A DNA stretch of 64,000 nt from Duganella sp. Leaf126 (lineage in GTDB: Bacteria > Pseudomonadota > Gammaproteobacteria > Burkholderiales > Burkholderiaceae_D), in assembly GCF_001423125.1 (NCBI RefSeq), contig NZ_LMNW01000012.1, positions 496,656 to 560,655 on the forward strand. The letters run 5' to 3'. Position numbers and translations under genes: made by a program. Positions 28,136 through 37,223 of the stretch are shown here, piece by piece. The notes below the pieces were generated by a model. The model searched no databases and was not told the DNA's origin. It worked only from the letters and a program-made list of their open reading frames with translations. The first letter of the stretch is position 1, and the number at the start of each line of letters is the position of its first letter.

Positions 28136-28254
28136 CATCATACAACTCGATATCTAAAATAAGTATCACTCCACCAAAGCAGCGCGCAAGAATCAGTTAA
28201 GCCTTAAAAATCAAGCGGTTAAACGTTTTCTCATGTTATCTTAGTTGTATGATG
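28136..28254. promoter_or_regulatory. pair of inverted 12-base sites flanking the MFS promoter region
   Basis: CATCATACAACT at 28136-28147 is matched exactly, in inverted orientation, by AGTTGTATGATG at 28243-28254. The intervening 95 bases are AT-rich and should contain the promoter. The half-site resembles FadR-subfamily GntR operators of the TNGTNNNACNA kind. Two distant sites would allow looping. Confidence 0.45.
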
Positions 28255-28281
28255 ACATGAGCAGAAGAGGTGCAAACAGAT

Positions 28282-28734
28282 TCAGTGGTCGGCGTGAGCA
28301 GCTGCGGCCAGGGGCCTGACGATCGCCTCGACCTTGACGTTGCTGCGCACCCTGGCGGCGTTTTCCACTTCCAGCACCAGCGGTACCTTGTCGCCGTCCT
28401 TCAGTTGCTGCCTGAGCTGGAACAGCATCAGGTGGTAGCCGCCCGAGGTCAGCGCCACCGGTTTGCCGGCCGGCAGTTCCAGGGCGGACACCTGGCGCAT
28501 GCGCATCATGTCACCGGCCATTTTCATTTCATGGATCTCCACCGCACCGGCGACCGGCGAACTGACCGCCACCAGGCGGCTGTCGCGGTCGGCCGTGAGC
28601 GTCATGAACGCGCCCGTGACTTTTTGGGCAGCCACGGTGGCGCGCACCCAGGGCTGATCGACGGTGACCTGCGACCAGGCCGGCAGGCTGGCCAGCAGGG
28701 TGGAACCGACAATCAGGGCAGCGATGGTTTTCAT
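28282..28734 (-). CDS. pcuC: periplasmic copper chaperone PCu(A)C
   Basis: A 150-residue exported protein (signal peptide to about ASLPAWSQ) with the PCu(A)C fold. The copper ligands are visible as the pair of H-x-M-type motifs: EIHEMKMAGDMMRM and GGYHLMLF. These proteins deliver Cu(I) to the CuA site of cytochrome oxidase. The second of two nearby ATGs (28734) is preferred because AAGGA lies eight bases before it, versus two bases before the first. A His-rich tail (HADH) ends the protein. No SCO or oxidase gene adjacent. Confidence 0.9.
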   Translation of the reverse strand: MKTIAALIVGSTLLASLPAWSQVTVDQPWVRATVAAQKVTGAFMTLTADRDSRLVAVSSPVAGAVEIHEMKMAGDMMRMRQVSALELPAGKPVALTSGGYHLMLFQLRQQLKDGDKVPLVLEVENAARVRSNVKVEAIVRPLAAAAHADH

Positions 28735-28810
28735 GGTCATAATCCTTGCGGCAAGCCGGTGGGCGCGTGGTGGCCGGGTGAGTGGATGAGGTGTTGCCGT
28801 GATTATAAAG

Positions 28811-28843
28811 AAAAAAAGCCGCCGGCGCGGGCGCGCGGGCGGC
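28811..28843 (-). terminator. Rho-independent terminator of the chemoreceptor gene
   Basis: On the minus strand a GC-only stem (GCCGCC with GGCGGC, extended by GCG pairs) is followed by seven T. It lies 26 bases beyond the stop of the chemoreceptor gene. Confidence 0.8.
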
Positions 28844-28868
28844 TCGGTCCGGCGCGTGTGACCGGCGG

Positions 28869-30908
28869 CTAGTTCAGCGCCAGGCGCGAAGGGGACTTCG
28901 TGCCCGGCTTCACCAGCGAGTGCACGGCGCCGGCATTGCTGCCGAGATTGAAGATGCGCACGACTTCGACCAGGTCGTGGGCCTGGTCCTGCAATGCCGC
29001 CGCAGCGGCAGCCGCTTCTTCGACCAGCGCGGCATTTTGCTGCGTGACTTCATCCATCTGGTGGATGGCGTCGTGCACCTGGCCGATGCCGGTGCGCTGC
29101 TCGTCGCTGGCGCTGCTGATCTCGGCCATGATGTCGGTCACGCGGCGCACGCTCTCGACCACCTCGCGGATGGTATTGCCCGCCTCGGCCACCTGGCGGC
29201 TGCCGGCGTCCACCTTGCTGACCGAGTCGTCGATCAGTTCCTTGATTTCCTTGGCGGCCGTGGCCGAGCGCTGCGCCAGGTTGCGCACTTCGGAGGCCAC
29301 CACGGCGAAACCGCGCCCCTGTTCGCCGGCGCGCGCCGCTTCCACGGCCGCATTGAGCGCCAGGATATTGGTCTGGAAGGCGATACCGTCGATCACAGAA
29401 ATGATGTCGACGATCTTGCGCGACGATGCGTTGATCGAGCCCATCGTATCGACCACCTGCGCCACCACTTCGCCGCCCCGTGCTGCCACGCCGGACGCGG
29501 CCATCGCCATCTGGTTGGCCTGGGCAGCGTTGTCGGCGTTCTGGCGCACGGCGCCGCTCAGCTCTTCCATCGACGCGGCCGTCTGTTCGAGGCTGGACGC
29601 CTGTTCCTCAGTACGGCTCGACAGGTCGAGGTTGCCGTTGGAGATCTCGGTGGCTGCCGTGGTGATCTGCTCGGCGCCTGCGCGCACCTGGCCCACCACG
29701 CCCGACAGGTTGCTGCTGATGCCGTTCAGGGCCTGCAGCACCTTGCCGATTTCATCCTTGCTGTCGATGTCCAGGTGGACATCGAGGTCGCCGCGGGCGA
29801 TGCGGTCGGCCGCTTGCTCGGCGCGGGCCAGCGGCCGCGACACCACCTTGCGTACCAGCAGGAACAGCAGCACGGCAAAGATCGCCAGCGCGGCCAGGCC
29901 CACCAGCGCGTAACGGTTGCGCAGCATCACGGCCTCGCCGGTGATTTCATCGGTGTAGGTGCCGCCGACGATCAGCCAGTTCCAGTCCTTGAAGGTGTGG
30001 AATTCGACCATTTTCTCGCGGGCCGCCTGGTTGGGGCCTTCGGACCAGTTGTAGATCATGCTGCCCGATTTGGCTTCCAGCATGTCGCGGATGATGGCGC
30101 GACCGTCGGTGCTCTTGATGTCGATGAGGTTGTCGCCTTCGCGGCGCGGGTGCACCAGCGCCGTGCCCTGTTTGTCGCCCTTGGCGGCATTGATCACGTA
30201 GATGTAGCCGGTCTCGCCGATCTTGTACTGCTTGATTTTCTGCTTGAGCATTTCCATGTTCTTGGAGATGTCGAGGCCGATAAACAGCACGCCGATCACC
30301 TTGCCGGCGCTATCCTTGATGGGGTCGTACTGCGTGATGAACTGCTTGCCGAACAGCGTGGCCAGGCCGATATAGCTCTGGCCGTTACGCAGCAGCGGAT
30401 AGCTCGGGTGTGCCAGGTCGAGCTTGGTGCCGACAGCGCGGTCGCCGTTTTCTTTTTTCAGCGACGTCGTCACGCGGACGAAATCGGTGCCGTCGGCGGC
30501 GAACACGGTGGCGATCACGCCGGTTTCATTGGTGAACTTGTCCGGCACCGAGAAGTTGAGGTTGAGGACCTTGTCGCCGTGCATCAGGGTTGGCGTCGGC
30601 TTGCCGGCGATTTCGATGGTACGTGCCGGGTCCAGGGTGAACTTGCCCTCGTCGAATTCGGACGCAAACAGGCGCGCGAAGCTCGATGCCTCGTTGGTCA
30701 TGGCGTTGTTGAACACTTCGACCGTGTTGCTGATGCCGTGCAGCGAATTGGCGACATTGGATCGGGCGCGCTCGGCCAGCATGGAAGACGTGCTCAGGTT
30801 AATCAGGCTCAGCAGCACGGCCATGATCACGGTGATCAGGGCAAACGTGAAGACGGTGATTTTGGTACCAACTCCCCAGTCGCGGGGATTCATCAGGGAT
30901 TTACTCAT
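28869..30908 (-). CDS. methyl-accepting chemotaxis protein with Cache sensor
   Basis: A 679-residue chemoreceptor. TM1 (about 16-38), a periplasmic Cache_3-Cache_2 type domain (about 40-330; [20 protein letters not shown] and [11 protein letters not shown]), TM2 (about 337-357), HAMP (about 358-410), and a cytoplasmic signalling domain with the tip [29 protein letters not shown], which binds CheA and CheW. No C-terminal NWETF-type tether for CheR is present (it ends SRLALN). Related Cache receptors sense small carboxylic acids, but the ligand cannot be read from sequence. No che genes in the window. Confidence 0.93.
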   Translation of the reverse strand: MSKSLMNPRDWGVGTKITVFTFALITVIMAVLLSLINLSTSSMLAERARSNVANSLHGISNTVEVFNNAMTNEASSFARLFASEFDEGKFTLDPARTIEIAGKPTPTLMHGDKVLNLNFSVPDKFTNETGVIATVFAADGTDFVRVTTSLKKENGDRAVGTKLDLAHPSYPLLRNGQSYIGLATLFGKQFITQYDPIKDSAGKVIGVLFIGLDISKNMEMLKQKIKQYKIGETGYIYVINAAKGDKQGTALVHPRREGDNLIDIKSTDGRAIIRDMLEAKSGSMIYNWSEGPNQAAREKMVEFHTFKDWNWLIVGGTYTDEITGEAVMLRNRYALVGLAALAIFAVLLFLLVRKVVSRPLARAEQAADRIARGDLDVHLDIDSKDEIGKVLQALNGISSNLSGVVGQVRAGAEQITTAATEISNGNLDLSSRTEEQASSLEQTAASMEELSGAVRQNADNAAQANQMAMAASGVAARGGEVVAQVVDTMGSINASSRKIVDIISVIDGIAFQTNILALNAAVEAARAGEQGRGFAVVASEVRNLAQRSATAAKEIKELIDDSVSKVDAGSRQVAEAGNTIREVVESVRRVTDIMAEISSASDEQRTGIGQVHDAIHQMDEVTQQNAALVEEAAAAAAALQDQAHDLVEVVRIFNLGSNAGAVHSLVKPGTKSPSRLALN

Positions 30909-31409
30909 CGGGTGTAATAGTCGATCTTATTAGTCGTTCGGAAACGGAATATGCCCCCAAGGTGTGGGAGCGCTGCGTAAGGCAAGGAAAAACAAGCGCC
31001 TCACGAGTTGAGGCGGGCTGATCAACACCGGCGGCAAGGGCGGCGTCGTCATGAAGCTGAAGTACTAAAGCTGAAATGCGTCAGATCTATTTTAGCAGAA
31101 GTTTTCCTAAAAGCAATCATATTTTCACCCATCATTGTGAGTTTTCGTCTTAGAAACAATGACTTAAATAATATATTGCAGCAGTTAAATAAGGAGTTCT
31201 ACGTATTCCCGCCAGCCATTCAGTCGTGCTTAAGGTTCAGCCGGGAAACTCCTTCTGCACAGTATGGTGTCCCAACTGCTATCCTGTAAAATGAATCGAT
31301 AGGGCGGAGACAATTACACGCGATGCAGTTGTGGTTTTTTTGTCGCTTCGATTTCCTTTTATTATTTTTACCGCCTGTCGTACCTGTCCAAACATTCCGG
31401 AGTTAGCCG
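30909..31409. other. 500-base gene-free stretch with an AT-rich core
   Basis: Upstream of both the chemoreceptor and the protease. Bases 31070-31300 are strikingly AT-rich for this genome. A perfect 7-base-pair hairpin CGCCTCA-cgagt-TGAGGCG lies at 30997-31015. The region before 31410 holds the protease promoter. A short open frame at 31008-31289 is not supported as a gene. A coding-like fragment is listed separately. Confidence 0.5.
31012..31068 (+). pseudogene. possible 3' remnant of a lost gene
   Basis: Eighteen codons from 31012 to a TAA at 31066-31068 use almost only G/C-ending codons (CTG ATC AAC ACC GGC and so on) and encode GGLINTGGKGGVVMKLKY. This codon style stops exactly at the TAA, after which the sequence becomes AT-rich. 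There is an in-frame stop immediately before it. It looks like the last codons of a deleted gene; chance is possible. Confidence 0.3.
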
Positions 31410-33698
31410 ATGAAGAAAAAAATGCTGTTGGTGGCCATGATCGCGGCCCTGTCATTCCAGGCCGGCGCAGCCGTGCCGGACAAGGTGGCAGATGCGCCGC
31501 TCAAGCCCCAGGTTGGACAGGCCGAGGCCGCCGTGCTGGCGTCGCGCGTGCTGACCAAGCTGCATTACAAGGCAGCGCCGCTGGACGATGCCATGTCGGA
31601 AAAGATTTTCGACCGCTACTTCAAATCGCTGGACTCCGAAAAACTGTTTTTCACGCAGGCCGATCTGAACCAGTACGCCATCGTGCGCACCCGCCTGGAC
31701 GACGCCATCAACGGCCAGAATCTCAGCGTGCCGTTTGCCATCTTCAACCTGTACCAGACCCGCATGCGCGAGCGCATCGCCTATGCGCGCGACCTGGTCA
31801 AGAACGGCAAGTTCGAATTCGGCTCCGACGAGACCTACCAGCTCGACCGCGAGAAAGCCGACTGGGTCAAGAGCGACGCCGAGATGAAGGAACTGTGGCG
31901 CAAGCGCGTCAAGAACGAATGGCTGCGCCTGAAGCTGGCCGGCAAGGACGATAAAAGCATCCGCGAAACGCTGGACAAGCGCTACGAAGGCTACCTGAGC
32001 CCGTCGCGCCAGCCCACCAGCGAAGACGCGTTCCAGATCTTCATGAACGCCTACGCCATGTCGATCGAGCCGCACACCAATTACCTGGGACCGCGCGCTG
32101 CCGACAACTTCGACATCGCCATGCGCCTGTCGCTCGAGGGCATCGGCTGCGTGCTGCAAAGCCGCGACGACTACGTGGTCGTGCGCGAAGTGGTGCCGGG
32201 CAGCCCGGCCGGCCTGTCGGGCAAGATCAAGGTCGGCGACCGCATCGTGGCCGTGGCCAAGGACGAGAAGGGCCCGATGACCGAAGTGCTGGGCTGGCGC
32301 CTGGACGACGTGGTGGCGCTGATCCGCGGTCCCAAGGATTCCACGGTCAAGCTCGAGATCATTCCGGCCGATGCCGGCCCGGACGGCAAGCACACGGTGG
32401 TCTCGCTGGTGCGCCAGAAGATCAGCATGGAAGAGCAGTCGGCCAAGAAAACCATCTACGAAGTCAAGGATGGCAATACCAAGCGCCGCGTGGGCGTGAT
32501 TTCGCTGCCGACGTTCTACCAGGACTTCGAGGCGCGCCGCAAGGGTGACAAGGACTTCAAGAGCGCAACCCGCGATGTCGAACGGCTGCTGGGCGAGCTC
32601 AAGAAAGACAAGGTGGACAACCTCCTGATCGACCTGCGCAACAACGGCGGCGGCTCGCTCAACGAAGCGGTCGAGCTGACCGGCCTGTTCATCGACAAGG
32701 GCCCGGTCGTCATGCAGCGCAGCGCCGACAAGAAAGTGGAAGTCGAAAGCGACACCCGCGCCGGCATGGCCTGGGACGGCCCGATGGGCGTGCTGATCAA
32801 CCGTGGTTCGGCGTCGGCGTCCGAGATCTTCGCGGCCGCCATCCAGGACTATGGCCGCGGCGTCATCATCGGCGAACCGAGCTTCGGCAAGGGCACCGTG
32901 CAAACCCTGTTCAGCCTGGACCGCTTTGCCCAGGACGACAAGGTGCGCTACGGCGAGGTCAAGTTCACCATCGCGCAGTTCTTCCGCATCAATGGCGGCA
33001 CCACCCAGCTGCGCGGCGTCACGCCCGACCTGAAGCTGCCGACCATGACGGACGCCGAATCGTTCGGCGAATCGAGCTACGACAACGCGCTGCCATGGAC
33101 CCAGATCACGCCGGCAACCTATATCCCGGCCGGCGACCTCAAGGACATCCTGCCGGTGCTCGATAAGAAGCACACGGCCCGCATCGCCAAGGACAAGGAC
33201 TTCCAGTACCTGGCCGAGGACATTGCCCTGGTCAACAAGCAGCGCAAGGACAACGCGATTTCGCTCAACGAGACCGTGCGCCGCAAGGAGCGCGAACAAC
33301 AGGAAGCGCGCGCCAAGCTGCGCGAGGCGCGCCTGCTGGCAGCGCCGGGTGCGGACGACCCGGTATTGCTGCCTGATCCGAAAGACGCGCTCAACAAGGC
33401 GATTGCCGCCAAGCCGGCCAACGGCAAGACGGCGCCGGTACCGAAGGTCACGGACATGAAGGGCGCCTTGCGCGCCGACGACGGCCTGCAGGGCGCCGAG
33501 CGTTCGCTGGCGGCCGAGCTGGAGGCGGAAAAGCAGGCCAAGGCCGCCAAGGACGTGCTGCTCAACGAAGCCGTGCACGTGCTGGCCGACGAGGTGGGCT
33601 TGCTCAAGGCCGACGCGCGCATGGCGGCGCGGGTGCTGCCGTATGCGCCCAGCTATTCGAGCTCGGCCAGTGCGGCCAGCACCACCAGCGGGAAGTAA
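31410..33698 (+). CDS. prc: C-terminal (tail-specific) processing protease, Prc-type
   Basis: A 762-residue periplasmic S41 peptidase: signal peptide (to about QAGAA), N-terminal helical domain, PDZ (about 245-330; VVPGSPAGLSGKIKVGDRIVAV), and the catalytic domain with Ser469 in GSASASE and Lys494 in FGKGTVQ, the same 25-residue spacing as the Ser/Lys dyad of E. coli Prc. A C-terminal DUF3340-like region completes it, with an added Ala/Lys-rich tail. Prc trims or degrades periplasmic proteins with exposed C-termini, including penicillin-binding protein 3 and the hydrolase MepS. Monocistronic with a clear terminator. Confidence 0.95.
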   Translation: MKKKMLLVAMIAALSFQAGAAVPDKVADAPLKPQVGQAEAAVLASRVLTKLHYKAAPLDDAMSEKIFDRYFKSLDSEKLFFTQADLNQYAIVRTRLDDAINGQNLSVPFAIFNLYQTRMRERIAYARDLVKNGKFEFGSDETYQLDREKADWVKSDAEMKELWRKRVKNEWLRLKLAGKDDKSIRETLDKRYEGYLSPSRQPTSEDAFQIFMNAYAMSIEPHTNYLGPRAADNFDIAMRLSLEGIGCVLQSRDDYVVVREVVPGSPAGLSGKIKVGDRIVAVAKDEKGPMTEVLGWRLDDVVALIRGPKDSTVKLEIIPADAGPDGKHTVVSLVRQKISMEEQSAKKTIYEVKDGNTKRRVGVISLPTFYQDFEARRKGDKDFKSATRDVERLLGELKKDKVDNLLIDLRNNGGGSLNEAVELTGLFIDKGPVVMQRSADKKVEVESDTRAGMAWDGPMGVLINRGSASASEIFAAAIQDYGRGVIIGEPSFGKGTVQTLFSLDRFAQDDKVRYGEVKFTIAQFFRINGGTTQLRGVTPDLKLPTMTDAESFGESSYDNALPWTQITPATYIPAGDLKDILPVLDKKHTARIAKDKDFQYLAEDIALVNKQRKDNAISLNETVRRKEREQQEARAKLREARLLAAPGADDPVLLPDPKDALNKAIAAKPANGKTAPVPKVTDMKGALRADDGLQGAERSLAAELEAEKQAKAAKDVLLNEAVHVLADEVGLLKADARMAARVLPYAPSYSSSASAASTTSGK

Positions 33699-33710
33699 GC
33701 ACCTGCACAA

Positions 33711-33748
33711 AAAAGCCCCGCGCCATCACCTGGCGCGGGGCTTTTTTT
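33711..33748. terminator. bidirectional Rho-independent terminator
   Basis: AAAA-GCCCCGCGCCA-TCACC-TGGCGCGGGGC-TTTTTTT: an 11-base-pair perfect stem with A-run before and T-run after. It ends the protease gene on the + strand and could stop transcripts of the convergent PEP-CTERM gene. Confidence 0.92.
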
Positions 33749-33818
33749 ATGGGTCATGTTGCTGGTCGATGTAAGAAGGCTGACCTGACGGGCGTGAACT
33801 CGACGTGTTGACGAGGTG

Positions 33819-34439
33819 TCAGCGACGGCTCTTGCGGCGGGCGCGCGCTGCCACCAGCGCCAGGCCGGCCATCAGCATCGCGTAGGTGGTCGGTTCCGGC
33901 ACGGCCGAGACGGCGTCGCGCGCCACGATCGAGCTGACGGTCAGGAAGTCCGAATTTTCGGCAGTGCGGTCGGTGATCAGCGCGAACGGGCGCAGGCCGC
34001 TCGGCGTGGTCATCTGGTTGGCAAAGAAGGCGAAGCCGCCCGAGATGCCGTCCGCATCGCCATAGGTCGTATCGTTACGCGGATCGCTGCCGACCACCAC
34101 GCGCTGCCCGATCAGGTTGCGGCGGAAGTCCAGCGGCGCTGCCGTGTAAAACAGGATCGACGAGAAGTCCTGCTTGCTGAACACGCCGTTGCCGACGCTT
34201 GCGCCACTGACGGTCAGCTTCAGGTTGTCGATGCGGCTGATGTCGATCGTGCGCGGGCTGAGCGGCGCGGTGTCGATCAGCGTCGAGTCGAGCGTCAGTT
34301 CGGCAAAGGCGGCATCGACGCCGCCCGCGCTGGCCCACTTGATATCGAAGGTGACCAGGCCCGCGTGGGCGAACGGTGCGACGGTCAATGCGCATGCTAC
34401 TGCGGCCGCGCCAGCCAATTTTTTCAGGGAGTTCATCAT
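33819..34439 (-). CDS. PEP-CTERM exported protein
   Basis: A 206-residue protein with a signal peptide (cleavage near PFAHA) and a C-terminal sorting signal: VPEPTTYAMLMAGLALVAARARRKSRR-type, that is the VPEP motif, a hydrophobic helix and an Arg-rich tail. Exosortase cleaves such tails and attaches or releases the protein at the surface, usually together with exopolysaccharide production. The middle part is beta-rich without known motif. Exosortase (EpsH/XrtA) is not in the window. Two adjacent ATGs start the gene; either could be used. Confidence 0.88.
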   Translation of the reverse strand: MMNSLKKLAGAAAVACALTVAPFAHAGLVTFDIKWASAGGVDAAFAELTLDSTLIDTAPLSPRTIDISRIDNLKLTVSGASVGNGVFSKQDFSSILFYTAAPLDFRRNLIGQRVVVGSDPRNDTTYGDADGISGGFAFFANQMTTPSGLRPFALITDRTAENSDFLTVSSIVARDAVSAVPEPTTYAMLMAGLALVAARARRKSRR

Positions 34440-34613
34440 CTAGGTCCTGCTGTCGGTGAGGGGATTCTTGCATTGAAGTCATGCAACGGATGCAATATAA
34501 CCGTGGCCAGGTTAACTGGCAACCATTAATCGGTCACCGTCCGGACAAGCGTGATCGCCACGCGACAGATCGTTTTGCTCATAAATTTCCGCCAGGAATG
34601 GAAGCATTAGATC

Positions 34614-34640
34614 GATGCAAGGTTTCCGATGCAAGGTTTC
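34614..34640. promoter_or_regulatory. tandem 13-base direct repeat upstream of the acyl-CoA dehydrogenase operon
   Basis: GATGCAAGGTTTC occurs twice, one base apart, about 60-85 bases before the ATG. A 14-base period does not match one helix turn exactly but is common for tandem activator sites. Candidate binding site; no regulator gene adjacent. Confidence 0.35.
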
Positions 34641-34698
34641 TCCGCCAGAGTCCGGCTAAGTGGTACATTGATGGAATGATGCAGACCTCGGAGACAGC

Positions 34699-35889
34699 AT
34701 GGATTTGAGCTATTCGGCGGCAGACCTGGCGTTCCGCGACAAGGTGCGCGCTTTCCTTGCGGCCAACCTGCCGCCGGACCTGCAGAAGAAGGTGCGCAAC
34801 CACGTGCGGCTGACGCGCAACGACTACGTGCGCTGGCACCAGATCGCCGCGCGCCAGGGCTGGTCCGCGCCGGGCTGGCCGGTCGAGTACGGCGGTCCCG
34901 GCTGGACGCCGACCCAGCGCCATATCTGGGAAGAAGAATGCGGCCGCGCCGGCACGCCGCAAATCCTGCCGTTCGGCGTCAACATGGTGGCGCCCGTGCT
35001 CATGGCCTTCGGCAGTGCGGCCCAGAAAGCCCACTACCTGCCGCGCATCCTCAATTGCGACGACTGGTGGTGCCAGGGCTATTCCGAACCGGGCGCCGGC
35101 TCCGACCTGGCCTCGCTCAAGACGCGCGCCGTGCGCGTCGGCGACGTCTACATCGTCAACGGCCAGAAGACCTGGACCACGCTGGCCCAGCATGCCGACA
35201 TGATGTTCTGCCTGGTGCGCACCAACCCGGACGTGCGCAAGCAGGAAGGCATTTCCTTCCTGCTCATCGACATGACGTCGCCCGGCATCACGGTGCGTCC
35301 GATTATCACGCTCGACGAGGAACACGAGGTCAACGAAGTCTTCTTCGAGAACGTGCGGGTGCCGGCCCACAACCTGGTGGGCCAGGAGAACAAGGGCTGG
35401 ACCTATGCCAAGTACCTGCTCGGCCACGAGCGCACCGGCATCGCTGGCGTGGGCCGCTCCAAGCGCGAGCTGGCGTTCCTGAAAAAGCTGGCCATGGAGC
35501 ACACGCGGCACGGCAAGCCGCTGCTGCACGATCCCGTCTTCGCCAGCAAGGTGGCCAACGTCGAGATCGAACTGATGGCGCTGGAAACCACGGTGCTGCG
35601 GGTGATCACGCGGCCCGCCCATGCGCCGGGCCCGGAGGCGTCGCTGCTCAAGATACGCGGCACCGAAGTCCAGCAGTGGCTGACGGAACTGATGATCGAC
35701 GTGCTGGGCCCCGACATGCTGCCGTTCGATCCGGCCTACCTCGAGGGCGACAGCGAGCATGCGGTCACCGGCGACGACACGGGGGCCGCGCTGGGCGCCA
35801 ACTACCTGAACATGCGCAAGACGTCGATCTATGGCGGCAGCAACGAAATCCAGAAAAACATCATCGCCCAGATGATCCTGGGATTGTAA
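34699..35889 (+). CDS. acyl-CoA dehydrogenase, large-subunit type
   Basis: A 396-residue FAD enzyme that introduces a 2,3-double bond into an acyl-CoA. Domain order is standard: N-terminal helices, beta domain with YSEPGAGSDLASLKTRA (FAD and substrate loop), and C-terminal helices with SIYGGSNEIQKNII. The residue where medium-chain enzymes carry the catalytic Glu (YEGT) is Gly (YGGS), so the base must come from another position, as in several long- or branched-chain members. It pairs with the next gene (10 bases away), an arrangement like pimeloyl-CoA dehydrogenase PimC/PimD. Substrate not determined. Confidence 0.88.
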   Translation: MDLSYSAADLAFRDKVRAFLAANLPPDLQKKVRNHVRLTRNDYVRWHQIAARQGWSAPGWPVEYGGPGWTPTQRHIWEEECGRAGTPQILPFGVNMVAPVLMAFGSAAQKAHYLPRILNCDDWWCQGYSEPGAGSDLASLKTRAVRVGDVYIVNGQKTWTTLAQHADMMFCLVRTNPDVRKQEGISFLLIDMTSPGITVRPIITLDEEHEVNEVFFENVRVPAHNLVGQENKGWTYAKYLLGHERTGIAGVGRSKRELAFLKKLAMEHTRHGKPLLHDPVFASKVANVEIELMALETTVLRVITRPAHAPGPEASLLKIRGTEVQQWLTELMIDVLGPDMLPFDPAYLEGDSEHAVTGDDTGAALGANYLNMRKTSIYGGSNEIQKNIIAQMILGL

Positions 35890-35899
35890 GGGAAACGGC

Positions 35900-37054
35900 A
35901 TGGACTTCAATTTCAGCGAAGAACAGCAGCAGTACGGCGACGCCCTGCGGCGCTGGATCGACAAGGACTACGGCTTCGAGGTGCGCCAGCGCATCGTGCA
36001 GTCGGCCGCCGGCGTTTCCGACGACGCCTGGCACACACTGACCGAGCTCGGCATGCTGGCGCTGCCGGTGCCGGCCGCCCAGGGCGGATTCGACGGCGAC
36101 GCGGTCGACCTGCTGGTGGTGATGCAGGAACTGGGCCGCGGCCTGGTGGTGGAACCGTATTTCGCCACCGTGTGGGGCGCCTATTTTCTCAGGCTGGCCG
36201 GCAACCAGTACCACCTGCTGCAGGACGTGGCCGAAGGCCGCGTCAAGCTGGCCTGCGCGCTCGGCGAAAAGCACGCACGCTACGACCTGGCCGACATCAA
36301 GACGCTGGCTGCCGTCAACGGCGAGGGTTACCGCATCGACGGCACCAAGACCGTGGTGCTGCACGGCGCCCAGGCCGATGCGCTGATCGTCTCGGCCCGC
36401 AGCGCCGGCAGCCAGCGCGACGCCAACGGCATCAGTCTGTTCGTGGTGCCGGCCGACACGCCCGGCGTGACGCGGCGCGACTACCGCACGCTCGACGGCC
36501 AGCGCGCCGCCACGGTGCAGTTCAGCCACGTGGCGGTGCCGGCCTCGGCATTGCTGGGCCGGCTCGGCGGCGGCTTCGACCTGCTCGACGAGGCCGCCGA
36601 TCACGGCGTCAGCCTGCTGTGCAGCGAGGCGCTGGGCGTGATGGACGCACTGTTTTCCAGCACCCTCGACTACGTCAAGACGCGCCGGCAGTTCGGCGTG
36701 GCGATCGGCAGCTTCCAGTCGCTGCAGCACCGCATGGCCGACATGTACATCCACCTCGAGCAGGCACGCTCGATGGCGATGCTGGCCAGCGCGCGCATGT
36801 CCTGCGGCGACCCGCGCGAACGGCGCCGCATCCTGTCGGCCGCCAAGGTCAGGGTGGGGCAGGCAGCCCGCTTCATCGGCCAGCAGGCGGTGCAACTGCA
36901 CGGCGGCATGGGCGTCACTGACGAACTGCCCGCCTCGCACCACTTCAAACGCCTGACCGCCATCGAACACACGCTCGGCGACACCGACCACCACCTCGAG
37001 CGCTACACCGCTTCGGGGGCCGATCCTGATGCCGCGAAGGCAAGCGAAAAATAA
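35900..37054 (+). CDS. acyl-CoA dehydrogenase, small-subunit type
   Basis: A 384-residue paralogue of the preceding gene. The N-terminal FSEEQQQYGDALRRWIDKDYGF and the C-terminal region (TRRQFGVAIGSFQSLQHRMADMYI, VQLHGGMGVTDE) are typical of PimD-like partners. Its FAD loop is degenerate (LGEKHARYDLADIKTLA replaces the usual EPGAGSD), which is usual for the second subunit of heteromeric dehydrogenases. Together the two genes form a complete operon without thiolase, hydratase or CoA ligase, so the pathway is open (dicarboxylate, aromatic ring or sterol side-chain degradation are all possible). Confidence 0.85.
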   Translation: MDFNFSEEQQQYGDALRRWIDKDYGFEVRQRIVQSAAGVSDDAWHTLTELGMLALPVPAAQGGFDGDAVDLLVVMQELGRGLVVEPYFATVWGAYFLRLAGNQYHLLQDVAEGRVKLACALGEKHARYDLADIKTLAAVNGEGYRIDGTKTVVLHGAQADALIVSARSAGSQRDANGISLFVVPADTPGVTRRDYRTLDGQRAATVQFSHVAVPASALLGRLGGGFDLLDEAADHGVSLLCSEALGVMDALFSSTLDYVKTRRQFGVAIGSFQSLQHRMADMYIHLEQARSMAMLASARMSCGDPRERRRILSAAKVRVGQAARFIGQQAVQLHGGMGVTDELPASHHFKRLTAIEHTLGDTDHHLERYTASGADPDAAKASEK

Positions 37055-37074
37055 TGATTTTGTCAGCCTAAAAG

Positions 37075-37163
37075 CGTCGTCCCTGCGCAGGCGGGGGCCA
37101 AGTTGGCTGATAAGTCGACGCATCCCGCGGAACCTCGGTACCCGCCTTCGCGGGGACGACGGC
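37075..37163. repeat. REP/MITE-like intergenic palindromic element
   Basis: About 89 bases with imperfect 22-base terminal inverted repeats (CGTCGTCCCTGCGCAGGCGGG against CGTCGTCCCCGCGAAGGCGGG in inverse orientation). This resembles the 'CGTCATTCCCGCG-AGGCGGG' palindromes scattered through many betaproteobacterial genomes. It sits between two convergent genes, where it may also end transcription. Confidence 0.65.
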
Positions 37164-37223
37164 GATGAAGCTTTTAACTGGGCGCGCCGGCAGGATCTGA
37201 CACTGAAATCTGGAAAGTGGCGT

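Noticed and set aside
28920..30917. Plus-strand 665-codon frame
   Set aside because: Antisense of the chemoreceptor gene, which carries all expected domains; no start signal or family.
31008..31289. 93-codon plus-strand frame in the AT-rich gap
   Set aside because: AT-rich codons unlike the genome, no ribosome site and no recognisable motif; the coding-like part is in another frame.
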